From Brevundimonas sp. UBA7635 (GTDB lineage: Bacteria; Pseudomonadota; Alphaproteobacteria; Caulobacterales; Caulobacteraceae): a DNA stretch of 23,382 bases. The DNA lies in contig DLIT01000115.1 in assembly GCA_002483865.1 (NCBI GenBank), positions 1-23,382 of the forward strand, in the 5' to 3' direction. How positions within the stretch are numbered: position 1 is the first letter of the stretch; each line of letters begins with the position of its first letter. The translations under genes and the position numbers were made by a program. The notes beneath the pieces are model-generated. The model saw only the letters and a list, made by a program, of their open reading frames with translations. It did no database searches and was not told the DNA's origin. This document shows positions 22,754 through 23,382 of this stretch, one piece after another.

Positions 22754-23029
22754 GTGACCAAGACTGAACTGATTGGCCTGATGGCCCAGGCGGCAGGTAT
22801 CAACCGTGAGCAGGCCCGTATGGCGCTGGAGGCCTTTACTGACAACGTCACCAATGCCCTGACGCGCGGCCAGGATGTGCGATTGATCGGATTCGGCACC
22901 TTTGTAGCTGCGGATCGAAAAGCAGGCGTGGCCCGTAATCCACAGACAGGCGAAGCTATCGCCCGCCCGGCTTCGCGAACGGCCCGTTTCAGACCTGGGG
23001 AAGGTTTGAAAAGCGCCTTGAACGGCTGA
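22754..23029 (+). CDS. HU-family DNA-binding protein
   Basis: A 91-aa HU/IHF-family nucleoid protein that binds and bends DNA as a dimer. It has the standard layout: helices 1-2 (KTELIGLMAQAAGINREQARMALEAFTDNVTNAL), the family signature GFGTFVAADRKAGVARNPQTGEAI (47-69) with the beta-arm RNPQTG (61-66), and a C-terminal helix. The start is a GTG with GGGGGAG 6 nt upstream; longer in-frame starts from 22655 run through the lon terminator and are not credible. It lacks the Lys-rich composition of E. coli HupB and is slightly diverged, but the fold signature is complete. The position after lon matches hupB in many proteobacteria, so the symbol hupB would be reasonable. Confidence 0.93.
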   Translation: MTKTELIGLMAQAAGINREQARMALEAFTDNVTNALTRGQDVRLIGFGTFVAADRKAGVARNPQTGEAIARPASRTARFRPGEGLKSALNG

Positions 23030-23068
23030 GCATTTTTGGGCATTAAGCCTCTCTGACGCACACGTCAC

Positions 23069-23144
23069 GGGCGGTTAGCTCAGCTGGAAGAGCATCTCGT
23101 TTACACCGAGAGGGTCGGCGGTTCGAACCCGTCACCGCCTACCA
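23069..23144 (+). tRNA. tRNA-Val (anticodon UAC)
   Basis: A complete 76-nt cloverleaf with genomically encoded CCA. The acceptor stem is GGGCGGT/ACCGCCT (G1-U72 wobble), the D arm TTAGCTCAGCTGGAAGAGC, the anticodon stem TCTCG/CGAGA with loop TTTACAC and anticodon TAC at 23102-23104, and the T arm GGCGG-TTCGAAC-CCGTC. It follows the HU gene by 39 nt. Its 3' end is a likely attachment site for the integrase fragment that starts 20 nt downstream. Confidence 0.97.
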
Positions 23145-23163
23145 TGTCAAATCACTGAAAACA

Positions 23164-23382
23164 TTACACTACTTTCCGGCATTCTGCGGGGCGGTTAGAT
23201 TTGGTCCCCGGAATGGCACCCGGATTGGTCCCCTGAATTCGGGGGTTGAAGCTATTGTGGACGTCTTCCTGATAGTCGGATCTATGGTGGCCATAGTTGC
23301 GGACCAGGGTGACGACAGACATCCCCAGGAAGCCGGCGGCTTCCCAGAGGTCGGCGCGCTGCTCCATCAGCCAGGTGGCGCT
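23164..23382 (-). CDS. Tyrosine recombinase, C-terminal end (partial)
   Basis: The frame is open through the right edge of the window; only the last 72 residues are seen. The segment ATWLMEQRADLWEAAGFLGMSVVTLVRNYGHHRSDYQEDVHNSF matches the C-terminus of tyrosine recombinases: the helix after the second catalytic His, then the nucleophile Tyr in NYGHH. The ATG at 23367 is internal, not the start. The tail after it (RIQGTNPGAIPGTKSNRPAECRKVV) is longer and less regular than usual. The gene points at the 3' end of tRNA-Val, a typical position for an island integrase. It is a different subfamily from the recombinase at 236-1381. Confidence 0.82.
   Translation of the reverse strand, partial: SATWLMEQRADLWEAAGFLGMSVVTLVRNYGHHRSDYQEDVHNSFNPRIQGTNPGAIPGTKSNRPAECRKVV

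Noticed and set aside
1..23382. CRISPR array, insertion sequence with terminal repeats, or replication origin
   Set aside because: No regularly spaced repeats, no transposase gene with flanking inverted repeats and no origin-type repeat clusters were seen.

Overview
The window reads as chromosomal DNA of an alphaproteobacterium of the Caulobacteraceae, most likely a Brevundimonas relative. The grounds are high GC, strongly GC3-biased core genes, the order tig - clpP - cicA-like HAD phosphatase - clpX - lon - HU gene - tRNA-Val, and an amtB / TorF-type porin pair. This assignment comes from synteny and protein appearance, not from a database search.

Layout. (1) Positions 1 to about 5786 look like the right part of an integrated genomic island. 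It holds a tyrosine recombinase whose N-terminus seems split by a frameshift, an XRE regulator, a phage virion-like membrane protein, a Tn3/Hin-type serine resolvase with a repeat-rich candidate res region, and a two-gene cassette (soluble 301-aa protein plus 4-TM protein, overlapping by 26 nt). At 5768-5786 lies a 19-nt copy of what looks like a tRNA-Ser 3' end including CCA, the expected distal attachment site for an island whose integrase and intact tRNA lie to the left. (2) Positions 5787-12424 hold core metabolism: an ammonium transporter, an outer-membrane porin, an SCP2 lipid carrier protein, an acyl-CoA dehydrogenase and a fused EgtB-EgtD ergothioneine enzyme. (3) Positions 12430-13579 hold, on the minus strand, a KGG stress protein with a good EcfG-type (GGAAC-N16-GGTT) promoter and an MBL-fold hydrolase. 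(4) Positions 13626-23144 hold the protein quality-control block: trigger factor, a secreted unknown, ClpP, a frameshifted cytochrome b561, a small unknown, a CicA-like phosphatase (minus strand), ClpX, Lon, HU and tRNA-Val(UAC). (5) From 23145 to the right edge runs the C-terminus of a second, unrelated tyrosine recombinase pointing at the tRNA-Val gene. A second island probably starts here.

How the parts work together. Trigger factor, ClpXP, Lon and HU form the conserved folding/proteolysis/nucleoid cluster, here with separate terminators after tig, clpX and lon and individual promoters (clear for tig, plausible heat-shock type for lon). AmtB and the adjacent TorF-type porin probably serve nitrogen uptake across the inner and outer membranes.

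The best candidate for an undescribed system is the translationally coupled pair at 4165-5671. Its soluble protein plus 4-TM membrane partner, island location and recombinase neighbours resemble the logic of membrane-effector phage-exclusion systems such as RexAB or Kiwa. I cannot assign either protein to a known family with certainty.
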